Origin: an uncultured bacterium
Lineage (GTDB): Bacteria; Electryoneota; Electryoneia; Electryoneales; Electryoneaceae
NCBI GenBank assembly: GCA_913009835.1
Contig: CAJVXH010000003.1
Location: 1 to 49,680, forward strand
Length of the DNA: 49,680 nucleotides
Reading direction: 5' to 3'
The notes beneath the pieces were generated by a model. It was not told the origin of the DNA. It made no database searches and was given only the letters and a program-made list of their open reading frames with translations. Positions within the stretch are counted from its first letter, which is position 1. Each line of letters begins with the position of its first letter. Positions 25,503-33,536 of this stretch are shown here, in pieces. The translations under genes and the position numbers were made by a program.

Positions 25503-27308
25503 ATGCGTTACCTGCCATTGTTAATCGCGCTTCTGCTGCCTGCACTCGCATATCCGCAACTCGCTTGGGAATCCCATGTTATTGACGGTGCATTCGAGGG
25601 TGCTTTCGAAGTGTGTGTTGCCGATGTAAATAGTGACGGTACCAAAGACGTGATTGGTACTGCCTATTTTGGGGACGACATCGTATGGTATGACAACATT
25701 GATGGGACAGGATTAAACTGGCTTGCGCACAGCTTAGATTCAGAGTTTTTGGGTGCCACTAGCCCTGATGCTGCAGATATCGATGGTGATGGTGATTGCG
25801 ATATCCTTGCCGCAGCAGACGGTTTGGATGAAATCGCTTGGTGGGAAAACGTGGATGGCGAAGGTTTGAACTGGACAAAACACTCCATAGATGCTGCATT
25901 TGACAACGCCGAATCTGTGCGTGCAGCTGACATTGATGGTGATGGTGATCAAGACGTTATTGGGGCGGCGTGGGTTGGTGATGATATCGTCTGGTATGAA
26001 AACACGCAGGGTGATGGATTGTCTTGGACACCTCATTCGTTAACCAGCGAATTTGATGGTGCTAATTGCGCCATCGCTGCGGATGTGGATTCAGATGGCG
26101 ACTTGGACATTATCGGTTCAGCTTCAATTGCCGGTGACGTTACATGGTGGGAAAATCTGGATGGCAACGGGTTGAACTGGTCCGAACATGTAATTGACGG
26201 CGAGTTTAGTGGCGCATATTTCGTGCACGCTACAGACGTTGATCTTGATGGTGACCTTGATGTGCTTGGTGCTGCTTACTTGGCTGATGAAATCGCGTTG
26301 TGGGTAAATATGAACGGTGACGGTACGGTATGGGAAAAACGTACTGTTGGTGGTAACTACAACGGGGCTTGGAGCGTTTCCACGGATGACATTGATGACG
26401 ACGGTGATATTGATATTCTAGGAGCAGCCGCATTTGCTGATGATATTTCGTGGTGGGAAGACGCGGACGGCAATAGTCAAAACTGGATCAAACACACCAT
26501 CGACGGCAATTTCGATGGTGCCCGTTGTGTAGTTACGGCCGACCTTGACCAAGATGGCGATTCGGATATCATTGGTGCAGCTCAGCTGGATTATTCGATA
26601 GCCTGGTGGGAACAAGTTCCCTTCCCGGTCCAACTCACGCTCACGCCAACATCACCTTTGACAATCCCGGCTGAAGGTGGCACCTTGGTCTACGATGCAC
26701 AACTGGTCAGCACGTTGCCCAACGCATATCCAGGTATTTACTACTGGACAAGCCTACTGTTGCCGAATGGCAATGAGTACGGTCCGTTGCTTACACAGCT
26801 ATTCAACCTACAGTCGTACATGGACTACACTGGCGTTGGTTTCACCCAGAACATTCCCGGATATGCACAAGCTGGTGACTACGAGTTCATCGCGCATGTT
26901 GGATACCAGCAGGGTTTAAACATCAGCGATTCCTTCGCGTTCAGTAAGGAAGGTGTATCCATCACTTCGAGGTCCTTTGTCAGCTGGGAATCAACTGGTT
27001 CGTTCACAGCTGTAACATCAGATGAATCAATAGAAATCCCCATTGAATTCCAGGTCAGCGATTCGTACCCAAATCCGTTTAACCCGGCGACGACGGTTTC
27101 CGTGGTGTTACCAAAGGCGTCTAAACTCAACGTCACCGTGGTTAACATCCTCGGCCAGCAGGTCGCAGAGCTGGCGAACGGTCAGTTCAGTGCGGGTAAT
27201 CATAATCTGACATTCGATGCATCAAACATGGCGAGCGGATTGTACTTCATTCACGCGTCCGTTCCCGGTCAGATGAATCAGGTGCAGAAGGTTATGCTGG
27301 TGAGGTAA
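25503..27308 (+). CDS. Secreted VCBS/FG-GAP repeat protein with type IX sorting domain
   Basis: 601 aa. A signal peptide (RYLPLLIALLLPALAYPQ, residues 2-19) is followed by seven repeats of about 55 residues, each with an Asp-rich calcium-binding-like loop (such as AADIDGDGDCDILAA) and an IxWWEN strand, predicting a beta-propeller. A linker region (375-490) precedes the C-terminal sorting domain: SDSYPNPFNPATTVSVVLP, VNILGQQVAEL, and a final QKVMLVR. Type IX secretion exports such proteins to the cell surface in FCB bacteria. GGGAGA precedes the ATG. It sits inside the island as cargo or as a piece of host DNA, and its ligand is unknown. Confidence 0.85.
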   Translation: MRYLPLLIALLLPALAYPQLAWESHVIDGAFEGAFEVCVADVNSDGTKDVIGTAYFGDDIVWYDNIDGTGLNWLAHSLDSEFLGATSPDAADIDGDGDCDILAAADGLDEIAWWENVDGEGLNWTKHSIDAAFDNAESVRAADIDGDGDQDVIGAAWVGDDIVWYENTQGDGLSWTPHSLTSEFDGANCAIAADVDSDGDLDIIGSASIAGDVTWWENLDGNGLNWSEHVIDGEFSGAYFVHATDVDLDGDLDVLGAAYLADEIALWVNMNGDGTVWEKRTVGGNYNGAWSVSTDDIDDDGDIDILGAAAFADDISWWEDADGNSQNWIKHTIDGNFDGARCVVTADLDQDGDSDIIGAAQLDYSIAWWEQVPFPVQLTLTPTSPLTIPAEGGTLVYDAQLVSTLPNAYPGIYYWTSLLLPNGNEYGPLLTQLFNLQSYMDYTGVGFTQNIPGYAQAGDYEFIAHVGYQQGLNISDSFAFSKEGVSITSRSFVSWESTGSFTAVTSDESIEIPIEFQVSDSYPNPFNPATTVSVVLPKASKLNVTVVNILGQQVAELANGQFSAGNHNLTFDASNMASGLYFIHASVPGQMNQVQKVMLVR

Positions 27309-27341
27309 TAAATCACGTTTGCAATTCCTGATAGACTAAAA

Positions 27342-27364
27342 GGGGGCGATGTACAATCGTCCCC
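27342..27364 (+). terminator. Terminator of the secreted repeat protein
   Basis: GGGGGCGAT-GTACA-ATCGTCCCC stem (one G-U pair) 34 nt after the stop codon, followed by TTGTTCGTTT. This is a moderate intrinsic terminator. On the other strand it also lies 12 nt after the possible 32-aa gene. Confidence 0.65.
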
Positions 27365-27375
27365 TTGTTCGTTTA

Positions 27376-27474
27376 TCATTTCGACTTCAGCCAATGCCAC
27401 AGCACACTGGCACCTTCGAGTGCAGATTCTGCGATCTTGCCGATCCTTTTCCAGGGGATTCTTGCCAAAAACAT
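27376..27474 (-). CDS. Possible 32-aa cationic small protein
   Basis: A short frame that starts on the last base of the upstream stop codon (TGATG at 27472-27476), the same one-base coupling seen between clpX and lon here. It begins MFLARIPWKRIGKIAESALE and ends WHWLKSK. It is rich in Lys/Arg, Trp and Leu and could form an amphipathic helix. A purine-rich GGGGAGGATGA lies about 10 nt upstream. It has no recognisable family. Support is only position, coupling and sensible composition. Confidence 0.4.
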   Translation of the reverse strand: MFLARIPWKRIGKIAESALEGASVLWHWLKSK

Positions 27475-28214
27475 CAGTCATCCTCCCCAGATACACGATC
27501 ACCCGGATCATCAAAGTCAGATTCAACGATGACACCAAAGGTCTGGCGACATTCATCACGCAAGGACATTGCGATATCCAGCTCATCCTGTGTGACGACC
27601 CGCTCTACCGAACACTTAATCTCGGCCCAGCGATAGCTGTTGCGTTGAATGTCATCCAGACTGAACCGTGTAACGACCGCAATTGCCGGTGCTTTTGACC
27701 TTGCAAGCCGCTGAACGTGATTACGCCAGTGCTTGATGCTGGTCGGTGACAGGTTGAATACGACAAGCTGTGGTTTGCTATCCAGAAACGTTAAGACAAA
27801 CAGACGGGCTTTATCCTTTGCTTGGGATGCGTGGATTTCACTTCCCGGCCTAGAAGTCACCTTGCCATCAATTGCGCTATATCGGGGGATCTGTTCACCT
27901 TCGACCCACAATGCACTAACGGTTTGACTGTAGACTACGATCCCGGTGAAAACGTTGTTTGGGACATCAACTTGGTCTTCTTGGTCAACACCATAGGAAT
28001 CACCATTGTCGATAAACATCCGGTGTCTGCCTGATGGACTGTGGTCGATGCGGACCCGAACAAGTGACGGTGGGATATTTTCCACCATCGTCGCGACTTC
28101 AGTTTCTACATCGATGTTGCTGAGTTGACTGATCTCGTCCAGAATAACAATGCCCGATTCATCAGAACCGGGCTTGCGAGCGACAGTACTGCCGTTGCTT
28201 TTTTGTGTTGTCAT
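27474..28214 (-). CDS. Phage/plasmid-type protein of the recombination module, unknown function
   Basis: 246 aa, not recognised with certainty. Residues 140-225 follow a pattern I associate with phage/plasmid single-strand-DNA-related proteins: LFVLTFLDSKPQLVVFNLSP, TSIKHWRNHVQRLARSKAPA, AVVTRFSLDDI, then a C-terminal helix. The N-terminal 30 residues look unstructured and the C-terminal tail is strongly acidic (ESDFDDPGDRVSGEDD), a feature shared with many SSB-like proteins. Its ATG overlaps the nuclease stop (28211-28214) behind GGAGG. Co-transcription with a Cas4/RecB-like nuclease and DUF932 suggests a role in replication or strand annealing. Confidence 0.5.
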   Translation of the reverse strand: MTTQKSNGSTVARKPGSDESGIVILDEISQLSNIDVETEVATMVENIPPSLVRVRIDHSPSGRHRMFIDNGDSYGVDQEDQVDVPNNVFTGIVVYSQTVSALWVEGEQIPRYSAIDGKVTSRPGSEIHASQAKDKARLFVLTFLDSKPQLVVFNLSPTSIKHWRNHVQRLARSKAPAIAVVTRFSLDDIQRNSYRWAEIKCSVERVVTQDELDIAMSLRDECRQTFGVIVESDFDDPGDRVSGEDD

Positions 28215-29146
28215 GCAGCTTCCTCCATTTGAATGGTGAGTGTTTCAATCGATTTGACCTGGGACGCTGAAAGACCGTCAATTCGGCTATCGCCAGTGCA
28301 AATACCAGAATAGGTGCATGCAGGACAGTTGATCGTGCCCGGATTTCGTGGGAAAACACCACGGTTGATGTTTGATGCTATTGCAGCTACATCACGCTTT
28401 AGCACTTTCAGTTGGTCGCGTGAACGCGAAGTGAAACGTCGTGGATCGCCACGTTCATCACCTGCTTGGAATCCCTTTCCATTCCGCTTGTATGGTATAT
28501 GATCCCGTAACTGGTAGTACGCGATGACAAGTTTTTCCGGCGGAATTTCAAGCATCCGCATCGTGCCGTCTGGCAGTTTGAAGACTCCTTTCCAACAGGC
28601 TAGCGCGTACAATCCAAGCTGATAGTCCACGTCCAAGAACGTCTGGTTCGGTGGAAACTTCGATGACTTAAAGTCCAATAGCGTGAAGCTGTTGTCATCA
28701 TTCTGGCGAACCTGGTCAACCGTTCCGCTGAATGTGTTCCTGCCAACCTTCAGCACAAACTTGGCTTCAGACAGGATCACGTTTGCATCGTAGTTGTAGT
28801 CCTTCTCACGGTAGTTCTTCAGCATTTCGACCGCTTCATCCACCAGCTTTGCGATCGTTGCTTCACGGTCTTCCTTCCAGAAAATCGGAACATCGGATTC
28901 ATCCCCATGGAATTCCATCTGATCCAGTATTTCCAAATACCGTTCACGAATGTCCAACGACCAATCTATCGTGTGCAGTTCATCAATAATCTGATGAAGG
29001 ACGCTTCCGTGGACCGCTGCGATAGAACGGAATACAGAAGGGATTTGGTTTACGTACCGGTATTTGAAGCTGGCGGGACACCATAGGTAGGACTTGATGA
29101 GGGATTGCCTTAGAACGTTGATAGATAACCACCCCCTTTCGATCAG
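28211..29146 (-). CDS. Cas4/RecB-like PD-(D/E)XK nuclease, non-canonical start
   Basis: A PDDEXK exonuclease: motif I context HGSVLHQIIDELH, then GTVDQVRQNDDNSFTLLDFKSSK (Asp, Asp-x-Lys), DYQLGLYALACW, and a C-terminal cysteine set CPACTYSGIC. The obvious start, a TTG at 28957, cuts off the family's N-terminus. In the same open frame upstream lies LSINVLRQSLIKSYLWCPAS then FKYRYV, supplying the first cysteine of a 4Fe-4S cluster. No ATG, GTG or TTG precedes it. Candidates are a CTG at 29146 overlapping the DUF932 stop (CTGA) or an ATC at 29122 behind AGGGGG. With the CTG it is 311 aa. The module suggests end resection for recombination. Confidence 0.7.
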   Translation of the reverse strand: MIERGWLSINVLRQSLIKSYLWCPASFKYRYVNQIPSVFRSIAAVHGSVLHQIIDELHTIDWSLDIRERYLEILDQMEFHGDESDVPIFWKEDREATIAKLVDEAVEMLKNYREKDYNYDANVILSEAKFVLKVGRNTFSGTVDQVRQNDDNSFTLLDFKSSKFPPNQTFLDVDYQLGLYALACWKGVFKLPDGTMRMLEIPPEKLVIAYYQLRDHIPYKRNGKGFQAGDERGDPRRFTSRSRDQLKVLKRDVAAIASNINRGVFPRNPGTINCPACTYSGICTGDSRIDGLSASQVKSIETLTIQMEEAA

Positions 29147-29901
29147 TTTGGCGACAGAAAATACTGTGATACGCGCCTGTTCAGGTTTTCGGAGCTGAAC
29201 TTTTCCTGCTTGGTCAGTACATCGGTAGCCGCGTTATAGACACCCCATCTTGTATCATCTTCAATCGCATTGAACACCTTAGCCTGGGTTGTGATGGGTA
29301 GGTTGATTTCGGCGAAAAACCGTTGGATATCAGCACGTTTCATCCGTTTGCGTGTCAATTCAGTCAGCGTTGGCAGGACAATGTGCAGCCGGTCACCTAC
29401 CCTCGTCAACTGACGTGCAGCAACACGCATTTCACGATCAAAGTTCTGGCTTCCCCAATGCTTGAATCGGAAGCCACCCAGCATGAACGACAGCATCATG
29501 CCATTTGCACACACAAGACGAACAGCATTGAATTCCAAACCGAAGGTTGTGGAACCGTCGTATGAACTCACAGCATCCAACGTACACGCCACGACATCAC
29601 CGACCTTCACTTCACCTGAAGTCTGCGATAGCAAATACCGTTGCCGGAATTTCTTCCCGTTCCACAGGGTTTGGTGATCATTGAACGCCATACCAGTGTT
29701 TGCTAAAAGATCTTCAGCCACTTGCACAACGTCACTGTTTTTCACGAGCTTGTATTCGTTCGAAACAACACCTACTTCCTTAGCATCATCGTTGGGATTA
29801 AGCACTACAGCCATTCGGCTGCTGGGATCGCCATTTGTCCTGCGAAGTGGCTGTAGTTCGACTGGCACAAATGGGGATGGCGGTGGTTTGGATTTAATCA
29901 T
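29143..29901 (-). CDS. DUF932 phage/plasmid-like protein
   Basis: 252 aa from an ATG with a perfect AGGAGG 4 nt upstream; the frame continues to 29964 but that start lacks a ribosome site. The DUF932 pattern is visible: VGVVSNEYKLVKNSDVVQVA near the N-terminus, a central YDGSTTFGLEFNAVRLVCAN and FRFKHWGSQNFDREMR, then a helical C-terminus. DUF932 proteins are common on plasmids, phages and integrative elements near recombination nucleases; their activity is not known. It is first in the four-gene minus-strand module and overlaps the nuclease frame. Confidence 0.78.
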   Translation of the reverse strand: MIKSKPPPSPFVPVELQPLRRTNGDPSSRMAVVLNPNDDAKEVGVVSNEYKLVKNSDVVQVAEDLLANTGMAFNDHQTLWNGKKFRQRYLLSQTSGEVKVGDVVACTLDAVSSYDGSTTFGLEFNAVRLVCANGMMLSFMLGGFRFKHWGSQNFDREMRVAARQLTRVGDRLHIVLPTLTELTRKRMKRADIQRFFAEINLPITTQAKVFNAIEDDTRWGVYNAATDVLTKQEKFSSENLNRRVSQYFLSPN

Positions 29902-30120
29902 ACGTCCTCCTGATGTTTGGTTTCCGTTCATCTTCTTATACCGGATTTTGCGGATGTCGGACATAAACTGGTGCTGGCTGGTTGTGGCAACATGCTTGCG
30001 TTAGCAGGAAGCAAAAGGAAAGGCTGGCACATATTGCTATGATGGTGAACACTGGATGACCTTGCGGAAGCCTTGCGAGAGGATTTACCTTGTGACCTTC
30101 CAAAGTACGTTACTTCAGCT

Positions 30121-30167
30121 GTGGCAGTTGCTGCCACGAGGTAACACGAGGTAACATATAGGTAACA
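30121..30167. promoter_or_regulatory. Hairpin plus three phased GGTAACA repeats
   Basis: GTGGCAG-TTG-CTGCCAC (30121-30137) is followed by GGTAACA at 30140, 30150 and 30161, spaced 10 and 11 bp on one helix face. It lies upstream of the DUF932 module and 115 bp from the tRNA scar. It may be an operator of that module or an arm-type site for a recombinase. The rest of 29902-30281 shows no gene. Confidence 0.5.
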
Positions 30168-30281
30168 AATTAACTAGCAATTATCTCCACTTAAGAAATA
30201 TTAAGGTCTCAGAATCAGTCAGAATACCCTTATTTCATAGGCCAAAGCCCCGATTTCTGGGGTTTAGCAAAATATGCTAGA

Positions 30282-30336
30282 TAGGTCTTAGGAACCTGTG
30301 CCGTAAGGTGTGGGGGTTCGAATCCCCCCTCGCGCA
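30282..30336 (+). tRNA. 3' part of tRNA-Leu(UAG), attachment-site scar
   Basis: The anticodon arm TAGGT-CTTAGGA-ACCTG (anticodon TAG), the variable arm TGCCGTAAGGTG, the T arm GGGGG-TTCGAAT-CCCCC and the acceptor strand CTCGCGC plus A are present. The partner acceptor strand GCGCGAG, D arm and 5' half are absent upstream, so the gene is incomplete. Identity from the anticodon loop to the 3' end is the usual extent of a tRNA attachment site. The element would extend to the left, with host DNA (tig onward) to the right. Confidence 0.85.
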
Positions 30337-30415
30337 CAAGCTGTATTAGATCGAGATAACAGTGATTCCTCAGGATTGCGGTTGAAAACAATCCTGCTTC
30401 ATTATTGTGGATGAG

Positions 30416-30445
30416 ATCGCCGGATTGAAACATTGATCCGGCGAT
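30416..30445. repeat. Perfect 10-bp stem-loop downstream of the tRNA scar
   Basis: ATCGCCGGAT-TGAAACATTG-ATCCGGCGAT. A second smaller stem, AGGATTG...CAATCCT, lies just before it (30372-30395). The perfect stem is followed by TCATTGTTTCTT, a weak T-rich tail, so it may serve as the terminator of the original tRNA gene. Confidence 0.55.
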
Positions 30446-30768
30446 TCATTGTTTCTTGGAAACTTCTCAAATCCTGACCGGGTGAGCGCTAGACTTCAGC
30501 CCTTGAGCTCTGGAGTGAATGTCCTTATCTTCCGTTTTCGTGGAAACAATGAGCACATTGGCAGTGTAACATCAGTTGTGACTGCCAGTGAAAATGCCTT
30601 GAACCAATTGATGATTTATGACCGTAATTCAAAGTTAGTATTGCAGATACAATGTTGACGGCAGAGAGTACAGTCCTGCAAATTACTCTGTCGCAACTCT
30701 ATTACTTGTAACGCAAGGTGTTGGGGCGCGAATCCGTCTTGAAGTGTTTACCAAGCGAGGAGTACAGC

Positions 30769-31179
30769 GTGGCAGAACAGGATTTTCAGAGCATCACCAG
30801 TTTAATAATTGTTGCAAACGAGTTTCCCGATCCGGAATTTCGTCAGCGACGGGCAGAAGCGCATTCAGGCGAGTATTTCCGTGAGATCTACATGCGCTGG
30901 CGTGATCTTTTCGACATCCTTCCTCCCGCAAAGAATGTGAAATGGAACGACAAAATAGACTTTGCGGATGAGGATTTGTTTTACCGCACCATGCGTCTGG
31001 TAGTGGAATCGAACGAAACACCGCCGGGTTTGTTCGCTGATATAGTTGTGGCTACAGATGGATTAACGATCCGTTGGAAGGAATTCATCAACCTGGTGCC
31101 GGATGCAGCTTCAATCGACTGGATGTGTGAGGCGGAGCGTTTCAAACACCCGGATGATCTTGGTCTGCCGAAGTGCTAA
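30769..31179 (+). CDS. Hypothetical protein with internal duplication
   Basis: 136 aa from a GTG with GAGGAG 6 nt upstream (the frame can extend to 30718 but without a ribosome site). No family recognised. The protein contains two related halves: MRWRDLFDILPPAKNVKWND and later IRWKEFINLVPDAASIDWMC share the pattern RWxxxxxxxPxAxxxxW, about 65 residues apart, each followed by an acidic stretch and a D-x-L/L-x segment. It is soluble, with no signal peptide. It is the first gene right of the tRNA scar, upstream of tig. Confidence 0.65.
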   Translation: MAEQDFQSITSLIIVANEFPDPEFRQRRAEAHSGEYFREIYMRWRDLFDILPPAKNVKWNDKIDFADEDLFYRTMRLVVESNETPPGLFADIVVATDGLTIRWKEFINLVPDAASIDWMCEAERFKHPDDLGLPKC

Positions 31180-31289
31180 ATTCTTAATAGTTATACTTTT
31201 CCGCCTCTGTTGAGATTCGCTGCACCGTACTCGATTCGGAGACAGGGCATCGCTAATCTCTTGCTTTAGCGAACTGATAGTCTAACTTT

Positions 31290-31327
31290 AACTGCGGGCG
31301 TTGTGGGGAACCACGGCGCCCGCAGTT
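31290..31327. repeat. 17-bp hairpin capped by a GGAA tetraloop
   Basis: AACTGCGGGCGTTGTGG-GGAA-CCACGGCGCCCGCAGTT. All 17 positions pair if two G-U wobbles are allowed, with a GNRA-type loop. It lies 110 nt after the hypothetical gene and 134 nt before tig. A second smaller stem, GTGGTGA...TCACCAC, follows at about 31400-31430. It is a terminator without a U run, or a dispersed structured repeat. Confidence 0.7.
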
Positions 31328-31461
31328 ATTGTTGGAGATACGTTTCCTGCCATTGTCCAGACGACGTAAGTTTGAATATGGGCGGGATATTAAATGCGAG
31401 TGTGGTGACGGTTGCTGGGGATCACCACGAGAGAACATTGTGAAGAAGCCTCGGGAGAGCT

Positions 31462-32793
31462 GTGAACGTCAAGGAACCAGTTCAGGACGGTTGTATCGTA
31501 CGCGTTGGGATCGAACTCAGTTCGGACGAAATTCAACCGAAGATTGATGAGACATTTGAAAGCACTCGCAAGAGTGCCTCTTTGCCGGGATTCCGTCCGG
31601 GCAAGGTGCCGACTTCGGTTTTGAAGCAGCGTATTGGCAAGCAGGTGCGTGAGGAAGCCGCCGATGAGATTATTAAGGAGAAGCTGCCGGACGCTCTAAA
31701 AGAAAGTAAGATCAACCCGATAGCATTAGCGCCTGTGGAAGATCTCAATTTCGCTGATGATGGTAGTCTGAGCTTCACCGCGGTGCTGGAGATTGCACCC
31801 GAAGTTGATCCTTCCAAGTGGAAGGATGCCCCTGTTGAGCGACTGATTGTGGATGTAAGTGACGAGGATGTTGAATGTCACATCGACACTTTACGTCGTG
31901 ACAACGCAGTCGTCACCGAAGCTGGTGCGGAAGATGAAACTTCTCTCCATGACCGTTTGACTGTTGACATGCAGGAAGTGGACGAAAGTGGCGTCGCTAT
32001 TATAGGAAACAAGAGCGAGGCGACGGTTTTCGAGCTTGGCTCAGGCTATCTTGGTGTGGACTCGGACGAGATTTTGCTGGGGATGAAGGTTGACGAAACC
32101 CGTCGGGTTCAGATTGATGAAGAGAAGTCGGAGATCATCGATTTGCCTGGTAATGGCGTTTCCAACTGGGATGTCCACCTGAAATCGTTCGAGAAAGTTG
32201 ACCTGCCTGAAGTCGACGATGATTTTGCCGCACAGATCAATGAAGAGTTCAAGAGTGTTGATGATTTCAAGAAGAACGTGCGTGACCAACTGACGGCCTT
32301 CTCGCAGTTTCAGGCGAACCAGCGTTCGGCCGCGGGCTTGCGTGAAGCCGTAATCGGTGCCTATGACTTCGATCTGCCGCCATCTTTGCTCGGTAAAACT
32401 CTGGGCGACATGGCTGAGCGTCAGATGCAGGAGATGGGTAACAGCGCCGATCCTGAACAGCTCCGGCAGTATCTGACCCCTATCGCTCACCAGGAATTGT
32501 CATGGTTCTTCATCCGTCGATCCATCATGGACGAGGAGAACATAGAGGCGACGGATCAGGATATTGAAGAGCACGTCGAGAATTACCACAAGACCCACCC
32601 TGAGATGAATTTGGACGAGCTCAAGGTGATGTTCAAGGAGGGTGAGAAGCGTGAACAGCTCGCTGACGAGATCATCATGGGCAAGATCATGGAAGTACTT
32701 CGGAACGGCGTGAAGTGGGAAGACAAGACAGTCAGCTTCATGGATGTGCTTCAGAGTGCTCAGGCTCAACATGCCCATTCCAGTGGCGTTTAA
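31462..32793 (+). CDS. tig: Trigger factor, ribosome-associated chaperone
   Basis: 443 aa with the normal three-part layout: an N-terminal ribosome-binding domain carrying the signature GFRPGKVP, a central FKBP-like PPIase domain (about residues 150-250, LHDRLTVDMQEVDESG onward), and a C-terminal helical chaperone domain from VDDFKKNVRDQL to MGKIMEVLRNGVKWED. It binds nascent chains at the ribosome exit. The start is a GTG preceded by GGGAGA. It heads the tig-clpP-clpX-lon cluster, an arrangement conserved in many bacteria. Confidence 0.96.
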   Translation: MNVKEPVQDGCIVRVGIELSSDEIQPKIDETFESTRKSASLPGFRPGKVPTSVLKQRIGKQVREEAADEIIKEKLPDALKESKINPIALAPVEDLNFADDGSLSFTAVLEIAPEVDPSKWKDAPVERLIVDVSDEDVECHIDTLRRDNAVVTEAGAEDETSLHDRLTVDMQEVDESGVAIIGNKSEATVFELGSGYLGVDSDEILLGMKVDETRRVQIDEEKSEIIDLPGNGVSNWDVHLKSFEKVDLPEVDDDFAAQINEEFKSVDDFKKNVRDQLTAFSQFQANQRSAAGLREAVIGAYDFDLPPSLLGKTLGDMAERQMQEMGNSADPEQLRQYLTPIAHQELSWFFIRRSIMDEENIEATDQDIEEHVENYHKTHPEMNLDELKVMFKEGEKREQLADEIIMGKIMEVLRNGVKWEDKTVSFMDVLQSAQAQHAHSSGV

Positions 32794-32875
32794 CCTAACT
32801 ACGATGTGATCAATGGCACTAAATTTACTGTATACAGGAAATCAATTTCCTGATGCATCACCTCACGGAGAGGAC

Positions 32876-33517
32876 ATGGATAACACAGTTGGACAGCTCA
32901 TTCCCATGGTGATTGAGCAGACCGGTCGTGGCGAACGCGCCTTCGACATTTACAGCCGTCTGCTCAAGGAACGTATCATCTTCCTTGGCACCCCTATCGA
33001 CTACCATATGGCGAACCTGATCATCGCCCAGCTTTTGTTCCTCGAAGCGGATGATCCGGAACGTGATATCAGCATTTACATCAACAGCCCTGGCGGCTCA
33101 GTGAGTGATGGCCTGGCCATTTACGATACGATCCAGTATATCCGTCCTGATGTACAGACCATCTGCATCGGTCTGGCGGCTTCGATGGGCGCACTGTTGC
33201 TGGCGGCAGGAACAAACGGCAAACGTTCTTCGTTGCCAAACAGCAAGATCATGATTCACCAGCCATCCGGCGGGTTCCGGGGTACGGCTGCGGATATTGA
33301 AATTCATGCCCGTGATATCCTGAAAGAGCGTGAACGTCTGAACCGGATTCTCTCAGAACACACCGGCCAGACTGAGGAGAAGATTTCGCAGGATGTTGAC
33401 CGTGATAAATTCCTCGACCCCCAAGATGCGCTCGAATACGGGATCATTGACAAAATCCAGACATCCGATCGCAAAGAGTCGAAGTCTGATGAAAAGAAGT
33501 CAGATGCCAAGAAGTAG
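32876..33517 (+). CDS. clpP: ATP-dependent Clp protease proteolytic subunit
   Basis: Serine protease with all expected motifs: [19 protein letters not shown], catalytic Ser in [14 protein letters not shown], His in [11 protein letters not shown], and the Asp in [15 protein letters not shown]. The frame starts at an ATG at 32813, but the ATG at 32876 has GGAGAGG upstream and begins at the conserved [11 protein letters not shown] (213 aa). The extra 21 residues would be an unusual propeptide. The C-terminal 17 residues are a Lys/Ser/Asp tail ([17 protein letters not shown]) longer than in most ClpP. It assembles as a tetradecamer with ClpX. Confidence 0.95.
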   Translation: MDNTVGQLIPMVIEQTGRGERAFDIYSRLLKERIIFLGTPIDYHMANLIIAQLLFLEADDPERDISIYINSPGGSVSDGLAIYDTIQYIRPDVQTICIGLAASMGALLLAAGTNGKRSSLPNSKIMIHQPSGGFRGTAADIEIHARDILKERERLNRILSEHTGQTEEKISQDVDRDKFLDPQDALEYGIIDKIQTSDRKESKSDEKKSDAKK

Positions 33518-33536
33518 GAAGTGTTGGAGCTAAATT

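Noticed and set aside
30230..30433. Minus-strand frame of 67 codons over the tRNA scar
   Set aside because: The sequence VREGGFEPPHLTAQVPKT is the usual spurious translation antisense to a tRNA-Leu 3' end.
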